This document shows positions 23,121 to 35,844 of a stretch of 64,000 bases of DNA, piece after piece. The stretch comes from Ailanthus altissimus (Eukaryota; Streptophyta; Magnoliopsida; Sapindales; Simaroubaceae). A model generated the notes under the pieces. It searched no databases. It saw nothing but the letters and a program-made list of their open reading frames with translations, and was not told the origin of the DNA. Each line of letters begins with the position of its first letter. The first letter of the stretch is position 1. A program made the translations under genes and the position numbers. The stretch is taken from the NCBI GenBank assembly GCA_946807835.1, contig OX327691.1, forward strand, positions 17,845,688 through 17,909,687, written 5' to 3'.

Positions 23121-23720
23121 GCGTATTATTTAAAATACAGAGAAAGTTGTTGTCATGTGACTACGATTCGTAATATAGATTTAGTTTTTAAACACTTTTG
23201 ACTAATTTATAGCTAGATAGAAGATTTGAATGCTAACCTTTACGAACCTCCCCTGATAGCCCTGTGCCCATGTCTTCGTATTTCCACATTAAGGAATTGA
23301 TGACTTTGTAATTCGTCGTAGCTGTTACCACAATTTCATTGATCATTGGCACCCAGTTGGCTTTCACTGCAGGATCACCTTTACCTATGGTCAAGCAACA
23401 GTTCACTTCTTATTCCATTAACGCTGTGGTTAATTTACAAATCTTTGGGGCTGGTGTTTAGATTTACATATCATCAGTGATCGACCGAATAACGAATCAA
23501 ATAGGGAGTACATGTTAGGGTTTCTCATGACACTAGCAGTGGCATCATTGTACGGATTTGTTTGCCAGTTGGTGGAGTTGACGTTCAAGAAAACAGTGAA
23601 GGAAATAATCTAGGCACTTATAACGGAGATATCAATGATAATGGGCTTGTTTTCTACTACTTAAATATTTCTATTCTGTGTGGGAATACTGATTAACAGT
23701 GACCTCAAGGTTTGGCGATA
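23121..23720 (+). pseudogene. PUP pseudogene with upstream flank
   Basis: 23121-23300 continues the duplicated PUP flank. From about 23335 translation matches the intact PUP: SLIIG-like sequence becomes ..LIIGTQLAFTAG, then [18 protein letters not shown], a stop, a degraded VLHTNSDR region, and VGILINSDLK just before 23710. Stops and frameshifts occur throughout (for example near 23460 and 23515). The N-terminal 90-odd residues are missing. It sits 350 bp upstream of the intact gene in the same orientation, as expected of a tandem duplicate. What follows, 23721-24068, is not PUP coding. Confidence 0.9.
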
Positions 23721-24068
23721 ATATGCACTTGCTAATCTCGCTTTAGCTATGATGGTTATCTTGGTGGGCATCTCCTCTTGAGCTTTAGCATTTTATTTTT
23801 AGAGATGTCGACGGTCTCCCATCTTACGGATTTGGTTAATGTTCTTGTAGTTAATTGCTTTTATTTTTTCTGTAGCCCTTTATTTGCTTTCATCTATATT
23901 GTGGTTACAGTTCTCTTTTAAGGGTAATGTCCATCATATCCCTCCTGATCCTGTTTTCTCTCTTTTTGTTTTGTTTTCAATAAATTCCCTCGGTTTGTCA
24001 TGTTGTAAACAGACATTGACATAGCTATTTAACACACACAAATAGCTTCACTAATTTCAATTTAGTAC
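23721..24068. other. Upstream region of the intact PUP gene
   Basis: This must contain the promoter of the gene starting at 24069. I see no strong TATA box; the closest is AGCTATTTAAC near 24022. The rest is probably decayed intron of the upstream pseudogene and is not otherwise recognised. Confidence 0.4.
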
Positions 24069-27000
24069 ATGGGAGAGATGGATACTCATGCTAATAGTAC
24101 CGCCGTGAAAAGAGATCTGCTAGTACTAAACATCATCATCTTAGCAATAGGCAGCTGCGGCAGCCCACTAATTACGCGTCTGTACTTCATCCATGGAGGC
24201 CAAAGAATTTGGTTTTCAAGCTGGCTCCAAACAGCCGGATGGCCTATTATTCTCCTCCCGATCACGATATCCTATCTTCGCAGCAAGAATTCATCATCAC
24301 CACCCGCCACGTTCTTCTTCATGAAACCTCCCGTGTTCTTTGCCTCGGCCATCATCGGAATCCTCACTGGCTTGGATGATTATTTCTACGCTTATGGCCT
24401 CGCTCGTCTTCCTGTCTCAACTTCCTCTTTGATCATTGGTTCCCAGTTGGCGTTCACTGCTGCTTTCGCTTTCGTTTTGGTGAAGCAAAAGTTTACTTCT
24501 TATTCAATAAACGCTGTATTCTTGTTGACGATTGGAGCTGGAATTTTAGTTTTACATACAAATAGTGATCGGCCGGAAAAGGAAACAACGAGGGCGTATG
24601 TTTTAGGGTTTGCGATGACGATTGGAGCGTCAGCTTTGTATGGCCTAATATTGCCGTTGGTGGAGTTGACTTATAAGAAGGCGAGGCAAGAAATAAGCTA
24701 TGGTCTTGTTTTGGAGATTCAGATGGTGATGAGTTTTTCTGCAACTGTTTTCTGTACTGTGGGAATGTTGGTCAACAATGACTTCCAGGTTTGTCTCTCT
24801 CTCTTTTCCCGGCTAGTCAGTCAGATATTTTAGCTCATCAATCTGAGATTTGATAATCAAGTTGCATATTTTATACATCTCTTAGTTATGCCACGTGACT
24901 GAGCTGATTCACACATGTTTGATGAAAGATTCATGCTACTCATTAATCAGAAATATTGTAGTTAATATGAACAATATAGGGGAAAATTTTAAGGTTTGAT
25001 CAGGTGATCTTCTTTCATGCGAATCCAACTGATCTTTATCATGATCCTTTGGTCATGTAACTCATCATTTGGTACCAATCATTGCTTTGGTTTATTATAT
25101 TTTGATAAGAATGGAGAAAACAAGCCCTCGAGTTTTCTTTTTAGTGAGCTATTTGATCCATTTTGAACATATATAGAAGTTTGATCATGATCAGGTAAGT
25201 TTTGTTTTTCTTCTTTATTATGCATCTTTATTTAGCCAGTTATATTTACTTTAGTAATACTATGCGAATCATAAATTAAATAATTCAGTGATCAATTATT
25301 AATCAACTGAATACATAAAAATGTTTCAGTACTTACAATGACTCGACCGACATAACATATACTAAATTAACTCCATCCCATATAATTGTTGAAGCTTTTA
25401 TTGTTATGACTTCATAATTCAGCAGAATAAAAATTAAATTTTTTTAATCTTTATTTTTTTATTTAAAGATTTTATGAATATATGAATTTAATATTAAAAT
25501 AAAAAAAAAAATTAACAATAACAGAATCCATACAGAGTTTTCTTCCACCAAAAAATTCTAAATCAAGCCTTTTGTTCTACAGTAAAAGGAAGAGTAGGCT
25601 TTTATTTATTTTTCTTCTCTTAAGAAAAAAAATATGCATTTTTATTTTTTTATTTTTGATGTGTGTTGTATTTTATTTAGACTAATCTTCTTATTTTAAA
25701 ATAATAATTTAATTAATAACATTTACTAATTAAATTATTATCTCTTAAAAAGAAAACCTAATTCATATAAACCACATAGAGTTCTACTTTTTGTGGTTAA
25801 CGTATAATACCCAATATTTGAGCATTATTAGTCTTTTAATAGAAAATTACTAAAATTAAAAATTAAAATATTTTTAATAATTTCAAAAAATTATTCTTAA
25901 AATTTTATTTATTTAATTTTTTAAATTAAATATTTAATTATATTTGGATAAGATCTTATCTATATTAATTAATTAATTTTATCCAAAAATATACGTATTT
26001 GAAAACTATTTTCTAGACACAAACAATTTGTGTAATAACACAATTCTTTTTATTTGTTCACTGTAATAACAAAAGAGGTGGTATTGAAAACTTATGGACC
26101 TACAATTTCAAGCTCTAATAAATTTTAAATAATTAATTAAACTCTTTAATTAATTAATTCAATTTATTAATTCCAGTGTTATTCCACTAAAACCTGGAAT
26201 TGCACTTTTAAAATTATAAATATAATTTACTCAGAAAACTTAGAGCAGTCAATTGATTTAATCACTACATGCAATTTAACCCTTCATAGATGGTTCATAA
26301 TTAGAGTTAGGTTAATTACCGTTTTACTCTTTTAATTATTTTTTTATCCTTAAGTACCATTAATTCACCAGTGAACAGTTAATTTGTAACATTATTACAA
26401 ATTGAACGCTTTAACTGTTTAGTTCTAGAATTAACCCTTAGGAGAACCTTCTTTCTAACTTCCATTAGGAATGAATGGATTCCATATCTATAAATCATGT
26501 TCCCAACCGTTTATCTCACAATGTCACCAAAATACAAATTTTTAGTTTGCTCTTTAGACAAACTATAACCAGTATTTCAAATGACATAATGACACAAACA
26601 AGAGTTTATGATCACTCAGGATTAAGATTAATCTGCATATGATCATCGGTTGACGTTATTTGAATTCTTAATTAATAATGGTATTTTATATAAGAATTCA
26701 AATTATGTCTTGTCCAGTCCTATATAATCATGTTATATATAGAGTGTCTCCACCATAATGTCAATACATTAGTGATCTGGATAAGATCACTACATTTTAA
26801 ATGTCTGTGGACTGCATTAGTAATATTTAATTAAAAATCTCAAACTTTAATGAATTTATTACGAATTTTTTCTGTTTATTATCAATAACTTTAATCCTCT
26901 TGTATATAATAATTATATACTAAAGTTATGGTTATATAAATAAACAAGAAATTTTTTGATATTTATATAATAAAATTATGAATATTTATTAAGTATAAAA

Positions 27001-27576
27001 TTATAATTTTATTAATTTTATAAAAACAGTACAAGTACATACTTTTAAAGTATTATTCTTAACAATAACAATAGAATAATTTTTTTTTAAAGATAAAACT
27101 TCAGATTAAGATGAAACGATATCTATCTATAATGCACAATACCATATTTTTTGGGGTGTATTTATCAACGTGACTCCATGAAATTCAATTATTATCAATT
27201 CTTGCAGGCAATAAGAAGAGAAGCTACTGTATTCGAGCTGGGCAAAGCTAGATATTATGTGGTGGTGGTGATGAGTGCATTAACATGGCAATGCTTCTTC
27301 TTAGGAGCCATTGGAGTTGTTTTCTCTGGCTCGTCATTGCTTGCCGCCATCGTAATGGCAGTTTTGTTGCCAGTAACAGAAGTTCTAGCTGTGATTTTTT
27401 ACAAAGAAAAGTTTCAAGCAGAGAAAGGCGCTTCTCTTGCACTCTCTCTTTGGGGCTTTGCTTCATATTTCTATGGAGAGATAAAACATAACAAGAAAAA
27501 GAAGAAACAAAGTTCAGAAACAGATCGAAAGCAAGTCTCAGAGACAGAAATGCCTAAGCAAATTCCTAATCCATGA
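24069..27576 (+). CDS. Purine permease (PUP family), two exons, apparently intact
   Basis: Exons are 24069-24788 (240 codons) and 27208-27576 (122 codons plus stop), joined in phase 0 across CAG|GTTTGT and TTGCAG|GCA. The 362-aa product has the family's usual length. PUPs belong to the drug/metabolite transporter superfamily, with about ten membrane helices. They carry adenine, cytokinin bases, vitamin B6 or alkaloids, proton-coupled, at the plasma membrane or endomembranes. Seen here: hydrophobic segments from residue 17, the signature [18 protein letters not shown] (42-59), [38 protein letters not shown], and in exon 2 [35 protein letters not shown] and [13 protein letters not shown], then a lysine-rich tail. 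Relics of further copies surround it. The substrate cannot be told from sequence. Confidence 0.93.
24789..27207 (+). other. 2.4-kb intron of the PUP gene
   Basis: GT-AG intron, unusually large for this family, very AT-rich. The part from about 26470 to 27063 has the texture of an inserted LTR (several short words around TCTGTGGACTGCATTAG, ending TCTTAACA), but I could not find a matching TG end or a target duplication, so the insertion is only suspected. Confidence 0.6.
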
Positions 27577-27990
27577 TTACAACTGGAATGACATCAGTCA
27601 CAGAATAACTGCAGTGAATTTGAAGTTTTTAATTGGCCTTTGGCATTATATATCTTAGTCTCTTCTTGTTTTTCCTTCTGTTTGTGGCTTTGTCATATTA
27701 AAGGGTTGCAAATGAATCAAGCTATTCATGATCAACACCTTTAACAATTAGAAACTTATTTCATTAACTTAGTTTACTTTTAAAAACAAATCAAGCTTCA
27801 GTCTCATTGTATGTACGGGTTGTTGCCTGTTTAGTGAATAGTGAACAAGCCAAATCAATACATCTTGGTCTGTAATATTTAATGCAGAGGTAGGGTAAAG
27901 CTGAAAGTTAACAAGAAATTAAAGAGGCATAGTCATAGTGCGTCTGTGTATATATGACCTTTTGTTTTTGGGTTAGTTAATATAAGAAAA
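27577..27990 (+). other. PUP 3'-UTR and downstream region
   Basis: Sequence after the stop codon is conserved in the relics at 6779-7190 and 18265-18600, which shows that the duplicated unit included the 3' end. No perfect AATAAA signal was found. Confidence 0.65.
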
Positions 27991-28955
27991 AAAATCAATC
28001 ATTCATAAATCATAATGCAATAAGCACTAAAAAAAATCAACTTTTGAAGCTTGTCTTTTACTAAATAGTCAAAGGTACATCTAATACTAACAAGAAATTC
28101 CACTATTTTTTGCCTTTAATTATTATATTAATTAAACATCACCAAGTGGTCCACTTCCATGCAAACATAATTAGAAATATGTCTAAACAAATTCTCACAT
28201 TAATAGCACACCCTAAAACAATGGCTCGAAGAAAGTTCAATATACGTTTTTTTTTTTTTCGTTTAATCAATTTAAAATTTATTGAGAACAAATCAGAATA
28301 GGAATTTGATAGCAAGATACAAAAATCTTAGTTATAGAAAATTCAACCTACGATCCGTAAAAGGGACTAATGTTCCTTTATTATAGATAAGAGGAATGTT
28401 TCCTATAAGGCAATTACAAGAGCAACCCGGCGGCCTCAGCTCAATTTAAACTTAGATAGAGACCAAAGATCCTAAAGGAAAATTTTAAGGTTCTTAGGAC
28501 ATTTCTACACGTCTCTTATTCTACAAACATTTATTATTATATCAAATCACCAATCGAACACGAGGAAAAGATTTCAAAGTCAATACCTGCCTTGATTTGA
28601 CCCTTGCCAATTTCTGATTGCATATCTAATTGATATGATTTTATTTAATTATTTAATTATTTATTTTTATGTGGTTCTCATCGAGTGCATACACATATAA
28701 TTTGCTTTCTGATTCTTATTATTTATGCAGGCAACTGATACCTTGCATTGCAAAGATACGAATGCGCTCTGTATATAGTCAGACCAAATTACAAATGTGA
28801 TGATGATACTGCGTCAAATTTATATCATACTGACTAATGGAAAATAAATATAGACAAGGGATGAAAATTGGGACTAAATTAATTTTTGCGATCCCGAAGA
28901 GAATTTTGTATATGGGATTGTGAGATAATGTTGATTGACTTTATTAATCTTAATT
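27991..28955. repeat. Spacer, including duplicated PUP intergenic flank copy B (left part)
   Basis: 27991-28790 shows nothing recognisable. From about 28790 it resembles the flank at 19510 (GATGATACTGCGTCAAATTT) and is interrupted at 28955 by the MULE. The copy continues at 40538. Confidence 0.6.
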
Positions 28956-29385
28956 GGAAAATTTATATAAATAATCTTTAAAAAAATTTATTATTTTTTT
29001 AATTAAATTTAAAATAATTATCTTTTATTAGCCAAAATTTTTATTTATAGATACTTTTATTTTAAAATAAAAAATTAAAACTATTCTCAACACTTTTTAT
29101 CGAATATTTTAAAATTTTACAAATTTTGTTAGATCAAAAATTTTTAAATTATCATTGTATAAATTGAGGCTTACACAATATATTTTTCACTTCAAACAAA
29201 AAAATTTGGCGATTTTTGGTAAGTTTTTGAAATTTTTAAAAAAATTTGAATTTTTTTAAAATTTATTATAAATTTGCTAAAATTTGCATTTGAAGTTAGA
29301 AATAGGTGGAATTAACAAATTATATGTAAAAAATAAGTTAGAATAATGGTGTAAGAAATGTTAAAAATTGACCCAAAAAAAATAA
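28956..29385 (+). repeat. MULE left terminal inverted repeat
   Basis: Pairs with 40120-40528 in inverted orientation; gaps and substitutions are frequent but the order of shared words is maintained throughout. Confidence 0.85.
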
Positions 29386-29429
29386 GAATTTTTGGTGTAA
29401 TGGACTAAAATTAACGGTGGCTAGCCGCC

Positions 29430-29565
29430 GTTGTTTCGAAATCCAATCTTGGGAGCGCACCACGGGCCTAAGATGGCCCCGAGATGCGCCTTTGGGGGCA
29501 TCAAAGTCGCAAATGCTGCACTGTTGCGCCACGTGGCGCCTGCATAGGTTGCCACGTGGTGCAAA
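29430..29565. repeat. GC-rich hairpin words inside the MULE left end
   Basis: Contains GGGCCTAAGATGGCCCCGAG and GAGATGCGCC, and TTGCGCCACGTGGCGCC, which are near-palindromic. Related CATCTCGG/CCGAGATG words occur at 35729-35840 and 40000-40075 near the other end. Confidence 0.7.
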
Positions 29566-30169
29566 TGTAATTTTTCTTAAAAAAATTATTTTATTTATTT
29601 AAATGAAATAAATTAAATTTAATGGAAATAATGTTATTTAAATTAAATTAAATTCTATTTTTAAAAATTAAATGTAATTTTATTTAAATTAAATTTTATT
29701 TTTAATGTAATTTTATTTAAATTTAATAAAATGTAATTTAGAATCTATTATGCAATTAATTAATATTAATTAATAAATTGGTTAAATGACTCATTTAAGT
29801 AATAATAATTTTAATTTTTTTGTAATATTATTTATTTAATGAGTACCTTTTGTAATTAATTATATATTAAAAAAAATTAATATATAATTAATTATTATAA
29901 TATGTTAATAATTAATTTCTCTTTCTCTTTTATGTCTGTTGAATTAATTGTTTGTAAATTTTATTTTGGTAAATATAATATGTATGCTTGTTATTTGTTA
30001 ATAATATTAATTTATTAATTTTATTAGTTTTTTAATTATTACAGGAAAAATAACGTATCGAAAAAATATAAATTTTTAAAGCATATATTTTTTCATGCAT
30101 CAGTGACTACTTATGCGAAGATATGGGGTCTAAAAAGTATAAAAAAAAACTGACAAAGAATTAGAAAAT

Positions 30170-30790
30170 ATTATTTAGGCTGACTTGTATGGGGCATTTC
30201 TTAGATATGCCAGATTTGACGTTTTCTGGTATTTTGGTGCACGAGTTATTATTGCGTAAAGTGCATACATCCAATTTAGAAGATGAGATGTGGTATTACA
30301 TAGGGAAGAAACGCATCTGATTTAGCCGACAAAAGTTTGTACTAATTACCAGACTAGAAATAAGAGATTACCCTCCCGCCCAACAGCTGAATATAAAATT
30401 GGACACTAAATTGTGGGATACATATTTTTCAGGGATAAAAAAATCATCGTACATATTTCTTAATAATTGGTACGGACGTCTGAAGCTAAAGGATATGAAC
30501 GATGAAGATGCAGTAAAGTTGAATTTATTTTATTCTGTGCATCGTGTTTTAATCCCACGCGATAAGCATATTGGGATTCAAAATTTTGTATTATGTTTAG
30601 TGGACGACCTTGATGAGTTTAATAAGTATCCATGGGACAATATTGTATGGACCGTACTTTATAACTCACTTAAGAAGGTCGTATTCTAAAAACTTGAGAA
30701 AATAAATACGAAATGGTTTGCACAAAATAAGTTTGAGAGTTATAACGTGTATGAATTTTTGCACGCATTTCTAGTACGTCATAATTTTTT
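30170..30790 (+). pseudogene. DUF1985-type domain of the MULE ULP1 gene
   Basis: Translation from 30180 gives GHFLDMPDLTFSGILVHELL, EDEMWYYIGKKRI, a stop at 30317, FSRQKFVLITRLEIRDYP, then DAVKLNLFYSVHRVLIPRDK and LVDDLDEFNKYPWDNIVW. These are hallmarks of the DUF1985 region that precedes ULP1 protease domains in plant MULE-borne genes. Further exons follow toward 32830 (31100-31360, 31441-31620, 31770-32150 and 32420-32560 look exon-like between AT-rich introns). Stops at 30317 and elsewhere break it. Confidence 0.75.
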
Positions 30791-32639
30791 TGTACTTAAC
30801 ATTTTCATTTTAATTATTTATTTATTTTTGTATATGCCAAACTTATATTTTAAAAATAATTATATTAGGTGTGAATTTTCGAGGCAATTTTAGTGTGCGG
30901 GGAGGTTTTTAGTATTCACTATGATAATCGCTTCTCTCGTATTTTGAATTGGACAACTCGAGGGACTCTATAATTTGATGACGTTAAGAATACAATATTA
31001 TGAAAGGATTTGGTATGTGTTGATATTAATGAAAAATATATGTTTATAACTTTTATTTTGTATTAAGCGTAATTTAATTTTATATTTGTAGATTCTTTCA
31101 ATACATCGTAAATTAGTACCAAAAGATCATGAGAAGAAAGAGGCAATTGTGCAAATGGTTAAATAGGTAGGCATTCCAAGCAGAAACTATGCTGGGGACT
31201 TACTAAATATGTATGATTACAACGGGAGCATAAGAAAGCGTTTGAGGGCCTATGTCCATTTCAGCGACCTTAACGATGATGATGATATGGATATGGAGGA
31301 GGATGGATATGAATGGGCAAACCCACAAATGTTAGCACTAGTGCTAATAGCAACGGTATATTACTTATTTACGTGATTAACTAAATAAAAATTTTCATAT
31401 ATTTCTAAATAACTCATTAACTATGGTTATATTTTTTGTAGTCTGAACACAGTGCATTTGCAGACCATGACGTTACACATCAGATTGAGCAACTATGGGA
31501 GGAGATGATTAAGAGATTTGAGCGTACTGAAGCTACACTCCTGTAAAGAATGGACAATAATAAAGATGAAATTTTACAAGGGTTGATCAGCTCTGGACCG
31601 ATCTTACACAGCAGATACAGCAGATGATGATGTACTTTAGGCAGTCATGCTCATTCCAACCCAACAAAAGCCATAATATAGTAAAAAAAATAAATTTAAA
31701 ATCGCATTAATTTTTTCTTACCTTAATTGTAGTTTGATTTATTTTAATACACTATCAATATGATTTTCAGACCCTAACTATTGGTCATGACATACAGCCC
31801 CAACCACTGATCGACAGTCTTACAAGTGTTGAGATCTTACCTACCCCGCCTAAGAGAGTGAGTTACTATGAGAGACCGTATAGGCCTGCATGGCATTTGC
31901 ACACCCCATATACAAATCAATTTTCATAAAAGATACATGAGAAGAAGAAAATTGAAATTGAAGTACAACCTCAAGCAAACATGAATCCATTGCAACAGAT
32001 AGACTCGGCCATCTTAGTTGAGTTTCAGGCCTGGTTGGACAAGGATAAGGCCTAGTTGAACAATGATGAGGGTGTAGTCATCTTACTTAGCCTTGACGCT
32101 AACCTGGCATGATTTTGGGAATTGCTACATAACTAACTTGATGACTTTGTAAGTAAAATTTATTTATTTAAATTTACACATTGACTTGACGGTAATCATA
32201 TGTGTTGAAATATATTAAATAATTTATAATTTTAATTATTTGTTAATGCAGCATATTAATAAGTATTTGAAGGTAATCTAGCTTAGGCAAAACTATTACA
32301 ATAATGCATTAACACAATTGTCCACTTTTGTGGATTCATACTTTTTTGTGAATATTGAATTAAATTAATTACATTTTCTTATATAATATTTATTGATTAT
32401 TCGATGTCATTGCATTTTTAGGAGACTTTTAGACTCTTTTATGAGAAACACAAAAATGATATTTCTGGCATTGCATGGAATAATGAAGTGATGACATGTG
32501 CCTAAGGTGCGAAAGAATATTTACTCAGTGCACTGATGTTGATTGAGGTTAACAAGGTAAAATATAATATTTGCTATATGAGAGTTATTTTTGTTTATAA
32601 CTTGTAGTACTAATTGTAAGACTTATTTGAATTTTATGT

Positions 32640-32830
32640 AGGTTTATATTCCTATCAACTATAATCAACAGCATTGGGTTACGGCTGAGGCAGACATTTT
32701 GCATAGATAAATAGTAATCTACGATTCAGGCATCAAGAAATTTATCGATGGCGTGATTGAGAATCAAGTCGTGCCATTATCTAGATTGTTACCGTACTAC
32801 CTAGATGCTTGTAAATTTTATGAGTAATGA
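32640..32830 (+). pseudogene. ULP1-like (C48) protease domain fragment
   Basis: The exon reads VYIPINYNQQHWVTAEADIL, a stop, then IVIYDSGIKKF and a stop after about 30 more residues. The His of HWV and the Asp of YDS are two members of the SUMO-protease catalytic set. The exon carrying the catalytic Cys is not recognisable downstream. It belongs to the same MULE gene as the DUF1985 part and would in intact relatives cleave SUMO-type conjugates. Confidence 0.82.
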
Positions 32831-33289
32831 CAAATTATACCTGACTTAACCCTTTTTATGTAGTTAGATTAAAGAAATGAGTGCCATAATAGATAGTAAA
32901 TAGTGAGAAATGTGGGGTTTATGTTTGTATATTTATAATGTTTTTGATGTTGTATCGTTTCTTAGATTTTGGTCCTGATCATAGACCATTTTTTAAGACC
33001 AAAATGACGATTAATTTATAAAAATGTGCAAAAAAAAGTAAATGAAAATTAAATATTTGTATGCTTATAGAGTTCTTTTTTATGTATTTTATAGATTTAA
33101 TGGTAAATGTAAAATTAGTCAATGCATGCATTATTAACGACAATTGAAAAAAAAAACATAACAAACAAGTCAATTAAATACAATGGTAACAAAGTATAAT
33201 TAACTAGTCAAATAAGGCCCATAACAACAAAGCACAAATAGAATTACAACTCATAAAGAACATATCAACTACCATGTAATACAATTGGG
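32831..33289. other. AT-rich spacer between converging MULE genes
   Basis: No coding similarity seen. Confidence 0.5.
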
Positions 33290-35598
33290 TTTCGATAAGT
33301 TTGTCGATTATGTCCATGCTGCTTACAGTGGCTGCATACATTCTTCGTGAAAGCCTCACCTTGTTATAGAATTCTATTATTCCGACATCTTCCTGATTGC
33401 TGGCGTACTATAGAAGGCTGAATGTTAGCAGGTCTCAACTCCTCTAGAACAATCTAATCCGATGGATGACCAACCGAATTTATTGGTTCACTGTATGCAC
33501 ACAATAAAGACTCGGTCGTGTAATATCGCGAACAAAGAGTCTAGTACTGGAGCCTAACCTATCTGCATAGTGCTAGTGCATGAGCACACGGTAGTTGCTG
33601 TAAATCAAACTTTTGACAACTACATGACTTCGTCGAGATGTCCATTATTCCATTTCTTTTTTTGACCTTCACGACAAAGCGAGATTGATATATTGCATAC
33701 ACTGTCATGCAAGTAAAATCATCATTATGCTTCCAAATTTTCTCATGAGCCCAATTTGTCAAGAAATTTGACATATTTTCTACAATCTTACGTCTCTCAA
33801 CAAACCATCTTTACATTAACTCTCGAATCCACTCAATTAAGGCAGTCACCGTCATGCTACGTGCTTTCTTTGTAACAACGTTAATGCTCTCTGCAATATT
33901 GGTGGTCATGATGTCATATCTTCTGAATGCTCTCATTGATCGAGCCCATTTTGAAAAACCAACCTCCTTCTCCAAGTATCTCATTGCCTCCTGTTTCATT
34001 TCTCGCATCTTATTAATTTCTCTTTGAAATTTAGCTATGCGATACGCCTTGACTGCAACAAAATAAGAAGTCAAATATCCTCCTCATTTTGTTGTCTTCA
34101 ACGGTATATTTTATCGTGCAACCAAATTATCCTTCAAGTGATGGATGCATACCCCATGATAAACATTAGAAAATACCTCTCTAATGGCCTTTTCGATACT
34201 AGCATATCAAAAAATTAGTTGTTTCCATCCTTACAAACAGCCACAAATATTGTTCCCAAGTATGCACTTTTTAAAAATGTACCATCAACTGCAATAATCG
34301 GTCGAGTGAAAGACTGAAACCCTCTAATACATAGTCCAAACACCATGAAGAAATATTTGAAGTGCCTGCAATCGTCAATCTTCAAATGTGTGACTGTACC
34401 TGAGTTCTGTTGTTCCAATATATAGTAGTATACAGGAAGTAGTTTATATAAAACCTTTGGAGTACCACATATCAACACCAATGCATGCTCCTTAGATCGT
34501 TAAGCAGTAGGATAAGTTATCTCTACACTAAACTGCTCACGTATCTGCTTGAATTTCCTTCGATCTATAAAGTCGACTCACAAATTCAAACTTATTTTTT
34601 TATGAATTTGCTAATAATCCGAGACTTTACTTGTCAATGACCATCGCGTAATCGATCTAATTAGTATATGTGATTTGAATTAATTTTGTGCACAATGAAA
34701 TATTTTCTTGCATCTATCGACACTGCACGTAATCTCCATCGGCATCTATCATCGTTACATTTTACCTCAAAACGATCTTTTGTCGACTTTGACTTTAAAG
34801 CTCCAACTACCCTTAAGTGCTAGCATACTAATAGCCTAGTGAAGTTCGTCTTTGCTATAAAGTAACTTTCCTACAAACACATCGCCAATTCCACTACTCG
34901 ATATCTTATTCAATATACTCAAGTCTGATAGTGGTATTGGAGGCATAAATGCAAATGGGTTTTCAGCTTCACAAAAATCTATTCTTCTAGCTTCAACATT
35001 TAAAGAGCTTGTTGAAACATAACAACGTTCACCTTCTGCTAAATCATCCCCTTCTAAATTATCAACATTTCTAACATCATCATAGTCCTCTTCCACATCC
35101 CTAATATTTCCAATGTCATCATAAGCGTAATGTGTATAAGTTGGGTCTTCATTGAACAGTATATGAGAAACATTGTGATACTTATTCGTTATGTTTAAGG
35201 GAACCGCTGTTGAAATTGATGGAGATATATAGCTCACTTGATTGCTACCACTAGGTGACATAAAATAAGGATGAATCGATGGTGGATTTTGATTGAGGGA
35301 CTGTATATCATCTTCATAAACGGGAGCTCTAGGACCCACTGTTACACATAAAAAATAGTACAATCTTCTATTGGCACTAAAAAGAACCGAACATCACTGT
35401 CATTTCTAATCTCAATAGGTTTTAACTTACACGTCGTTTCATCAATTTTTATTTTCAAAGTCACCTTAAAAGATCTTCAAATTTAATATCTTTTGAAACC
35501 GAAATTCTAAAATTACTATAATCAACATAACTCTCTTTCCCATCACTAGAACTTTCCCACTTTTCTCCAAAATAAATAACAATTGCATCATACTCCAT
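33290..35598 (-). pseudogene. MURA-type MULE transposase, decayed
   Basis: On the minus strand the start MEYDAIVIYFGEKWES lies at 35598. It is followed by a region ending PIEIRNDSDVRFFLV (about 35380), an acidic spacer (35363-34836), and a MuDR zinc-binding piece (FEVKCNDDRCRWRLRA, about 34770-34720). The DDE transposase domain follows (RPIIAVDGTFLKSAYLGT, about 34310-34250; TTNIAESINVVTKKARSM, about 33900-33850), then a SWIM zinc finger (SCSCQKFDLQQLPCAHALA, about 33620-33565) and a C-terminal zinc knuckle (CSHCKQHGHNRQ with the last Cys changed to Tyr, about 33340). Domain order is that of autonomous MULE transposases. Multiple frameshifts and stops show it is dead. Confidence 0.9.
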
Positions 35599-35728
35599 AA
35601 GACCTGAAAAAAAATGAAAATTATTAAAAATAAATAAACATAGAAAATAAAATAGAAGTAAAATAAAAATCAAAACAGTACAGTATTGCGAACTTTGTCT
35701 ACGATACCGCAATGAGATGCACACAATG

Positions 35729-35840
35729 TGCGTATCTCGAGGCCATCTCAGGCCCGAGATGAACACATTGTACACATCTTGAGGGCCATCTCGGTCCCGA
35801 GATGGCTATGCATATCTTGGGGGCCATCTCGGTCTTAAGA
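35729..35840. repeat. Array of CATCTCGG..CCGAGATG hairpin words in the MULE
   Basis: Near-palindromes such as CATCTCGGTCCCGAGATGGC, CATCTCAGGCCCGAGATG and CATCTCGGTCTTAAGATGGC repeat at intervals of about 40-50 bp. The array continues at 39985-40075 beyond the inserted LTR. Confidence 0.8.
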
Positions 35841-35844
35841 TGGC

